Assembly (NCBI GenBank): GCA_017447005.1
Contig: JAFSOM010000225.1
Span: forward strand, 1-22,678
Reading direction: 5' to 3'
DNA: 22,678 nucleotides
Source of the DNA: Oscillibacter sp.
GTDB taxonomy: Bacteria; Bacillota; Clostridia; Oscillospirales; Oscillospiraceae
Shown in pieces: positions 21,025 to 22,678 of this stretch. Position 1 is the stretch's first letter, and each line of letters starts with the position of its first letter. Below the pieces are notes generated by a model. That model searched no databases, was not told the DNA's origin, and was given only the letters and a program-made list of their open reading frames with translations. The position numbers were made by a program, and so were the translations under genes.

Positions 21025-22149
21025 ATGAAAAAGAAACTGTTAAGCCTGTTTATGGCTTGCGCTATGGCGCTTTCGCTCGCCATTCCCGCTTTCGCCACTG
21101 ACCCATACTATACGGCTTCGGAAACTGATACCGATAGCTTGGCGCAGTCCGTTGAGTTCACCGTCACCACGTTCGTGCCGACCATTGATTTGGCGATTCC
21201 GGTTCTCAGCGACAATCCGGTTGTGCTCAACCCCTATAAGCTGACCTATGAGGGTAGCGACAACACCCTGAACGGTCAAGAGGTCGGCGAGGATGCTGAC
21301 AAAACCAAGCAGGTCATTTCTCCGGTTTACGCCATCACGAACAAAACCAACGTCGCGCTGAAGTTCACGGTTTCCGCGACCACGGCGCTGGGTAGCAACG
21401 CCAGCTTCACGTTCGACAACAAGCACGTCAAACTGAGTGAAACCGCGAAGAAGGCCTTCATCCAGCTCGTCTTCAAAAAGACGGAGAACGCTACTGCGGC
21501 TCCCGGCAACGACACCGCTGCGGTGCAAACGCTTGACGTGAACAACAAAACGGATTACGAAGCGATTATTCTGGGTGTCGGCAAGAAGGATTCCGACAAG
21601 ACCTTGAAGAGATTGGCGGCCTCTCCCGTTGACACTAATGGCGAACCTACCGGCAACTATCTGTTGTTCCAGTTCCAAGGAAGCCTGTCCAGAACGCCGG
21701 AAACCGGCTGGACTGCGGACGACATCTTCACGACGAACATGGTGTTTACCTTCACGCCCGAAGGCAATCAGGATTACAACGCTAATGTTCAGTTTGCGGT
21801 GTCCACTCCTACTACTGTAGGCGACCTCGGTGATGCCCTTAAGACCGATACCACGGTAACTACGCACACCGCCGCCGCAGATAAGAAGGTCACCTTCGCG
21901 GCGGATCCGAGTATTGTGGTTTCCACCACTGATCCGGGCTGGGCTATCATTTCCGGCGGCGCTTATGGCGCGACCCTTGGCACGGATACCGACGCGGGTA
22001 AGCTGATTTATCCGAAGACGATTGGCTCTGCGGTGCTTACTGCGAACGGCACTTACAAGGACTATGTGGTTGTCGGCTTCAATGACCAGTACGGCGTACC
22101 CAAGACCGTTGGCCTGACCATAACCATCGTCCGTAGCGGAATTGCCTGA
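21025..22149 (+). CDS. Secreted protein B2 (paralogue of B1, extended)
   Basis: A 374-residue exported protein of unknown function. The signal peptide ends near AFA (24). The core repeats the B1 pattern: SVEFTVTTFVPTIDLAIPV, VVLNPYKLTY (NPY 69-71), YAITNKTNVALKFTVSA and, later, WTADDIF with TNMVFTFTP. Beyond that point B2 has about 110 further residues (from about 260) forming a second Thr/Asp-rich beta segment that ends GVPKTVGLTITIVRSG and resembles an Ig-like domain in composition; B1 has no equivalent. No sortase motif or C-terminal membrane anchor is present, so it is released or held by a partner such as lipoprotein A2. It contains no cysteine after the signal. The ATG is preceded by AAAGGTAGG. 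Confidence 0.8.
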   Translation: MKKKLLSLFMACAMALSLAIPAFATDPYYTASETDTDSLAQSVEFTVTTFVPTIDLAIPVLSDNPVVLNPYKLTYEGSDNTLNGQEVGEDADKTKQVISPVYAITNKTNVALKFTVSATTALGSNASFTFDNKHVKLSETAKKAFIQLVFKKTENATAAPGNDTAAVQTLDVNNKTDYEAIILGVGKKDSDKTLKRLAASPVDTNGEPTGNYLLFQFQGSLSRTPETGWTADDIFTTNMVFTFTPEGNQDYNANVQFAVSTPTTVGDLGDALKTDTTVTTHTAAADKKVTFAADPSIVVSTTDPGWAIISGGAYGATLGTDTDAGKLIYPKTIGSAVLTANGTYKDYVVVGFNDQYGVPKTVGLTITIVRSGIA

Positions 22150-22216
22150 TTGAGCGAATAGGCGCGAACGCGTAACAGTAACTTGACACAAAACGGGAAT
22201 AAGTAAACCCTGACGG

Positions 22217-22258
22217 ACGGGCCGCGTGGTCGCGTGTATATGCGGCTCCGCGGCCCGT
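22217..22258 (+). other. Strong hairpin between B2 and the next secreted-protein gene
   Basis: ACGGGCCGCG (22217-22226) is a perfect 10-bp inverted repeat of CGCGGCCCGT (22249-22258) with a 22-base loop. No T run follows; instead the ribosome binding site AGGAGG of the next gene starts about a dozen bases later. It could stabilise the B2 messenger end, mask the downstream site or act as a partial terminator. Confidence 0.6.
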
Positions 22259-22281
22259 AACCACTATTGAGGAGGTAGATC

Positions 22282-22678
22282 ATGAAGAAGCTGTTTAGCG
22301 TACTTCTGACCGCCGCGTTCCTGCTCTCATCTCCCGCCTACGCGGTCGAGTTCGAGGCCTACAGCGGCGACAATGCCTCCGCCGACACTACTTCCACCAG
22401 CGTGGAAACCTTTGGCGAACTGTCCGGCGACGACGAGGCTGTTTTATACAGCTACCGCCGTTCGGACGTTGCGGCATTCGACGCGGACGCGGCGCCCTAC
22501 GACGCCGTCCCTTCGGACGGAACGCCGTATGACACGGACGCGTATCTGTATGGGCGTATCCTTGAAGATACGGCGCCCGCGGCGGAAGCGTCCGCCGAGA
22601 GCGAAACGGATTCCGCGCAGGCCTCCGAGGAAGGAACCGTGGAGGAGGAGCAACTTTACTACGCGTCCGGCGAACACG
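22282..22678 (+). CDS. Secreted acidic low-complexity protein, 5' part only
   Basis: The frame opens at ATG 22282 after a strong AGGAGGT and stays open to the window end (132 complete codons), so the gene is cut by the window boundary. A signal peptide MKKLFSVLLTAAFLLSSPAYA is followed by Val. The mature part is acidic and rich in Ser, Ala, Asp, Glu and Tyr (for example YDAVPSDGTPYDTDAYLYG), apparently disordered and without cysteine. It shows none of the A or B landmarks in the visible part. It lies behind B2 on the same strand, with the hairpin at 22217-22258 between. No family recognised. Confidence 0.75.
   Translation, partial: MKKLFSVLLTAAFLLSSPAYAVEFEAYSGDNASADTTSTSVETFGELSGDDEAVLYSYRRSDVAAFDADAAPYDAVPSDGTPYDTDAYLYGRILEDTAPAAEASAESETDSAQASEEGTVEEEQLYYASGEH

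Overview
The window looks like a chromosome segment of a Gram-positive, GC-rich, flagellated member of the Clostridia/Firmicutes, probably a gut or anaerobic commensal. The evidence is strong AGGAGG-type ribosome binding sites before nearly every gene, lipobox lipoproteins, a DacF-type carboxypeptidase, a DegV protein, a ComEA-like protein, a kinase carrying BspA-type leucine-rich repeats, an AGCS amino-acid symporter and a DinR/LexA-type SOS box at uvrA. No rRNA, tRNA, CRISPR array, integrase or transposase was seen. The species cannot be fixed from the sequence alone.

Layout. (1) 1-4.6 kb: a repeat, a minus-strand D,D-carboxypeptidase, a divergent comEA-like gene with a 60-bp internal tandem repeat, and a zinc-ribbon/Ser-Thr kinase/transmembrane/leucine-rich-repeat receptor. 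(2) 4.6-8.7 kb: a DegV-family lipid-binding protein, a one-polypeptide mannitol PTS transporter (EIICBA), and an AT-richer membrane-anchored coiled-coil protein of unknown role. (3) 8.8-12.5 kb, minus strand: a PaaI-type thioesterase, a DUF2156-GNAT fusion and an AGCS Na+/amino-acid symporter whose leader holds three 26-bp direct repeats. (4) 12.7-13.9 kb: two adjacent stand-alone TIR-domain genes. (5) 13.9-16.8 kb: uvrA on the minus strand, with a consensus promoter and an SOS box. (6) 16.8-17.5 kb: a repeat followed by a long, hairpin-rich flagellin leader. (7) 17.5-22.7 kb, plus strand: flagellin, then lipoprotein A1 - secreted protein B1 - lipoprotein A2 - secreted protein B2 - a further secreted protein cut by the window end.

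The most interesting region is the last. Two lipoproteins are clear paralogues of each other, and two signal-peptide proteins are clear paralogues of each other. They alternate in one direction behind flagellin with short gaps and no convincing terminator, so a lipoprotein+secreted-protein module appears to have been duplicated. I infer a cell-surface structure (an anchored lipoprotein serving a secreted, possibly polymerising beta-rich subunit), perhaps co-expressed with the flagellar filament. No function is shown by the sequence. Secondary points of interest are the TIR pair, the kinase-LRR receptor with near-identical internal repeats, the AGCS leader repeats, the flagellin leader with a GGA-in-loop hairpin next to the Shine-Dalgarno sequence, and a dispersed family of G/C-rich hairpin repeats between genes.
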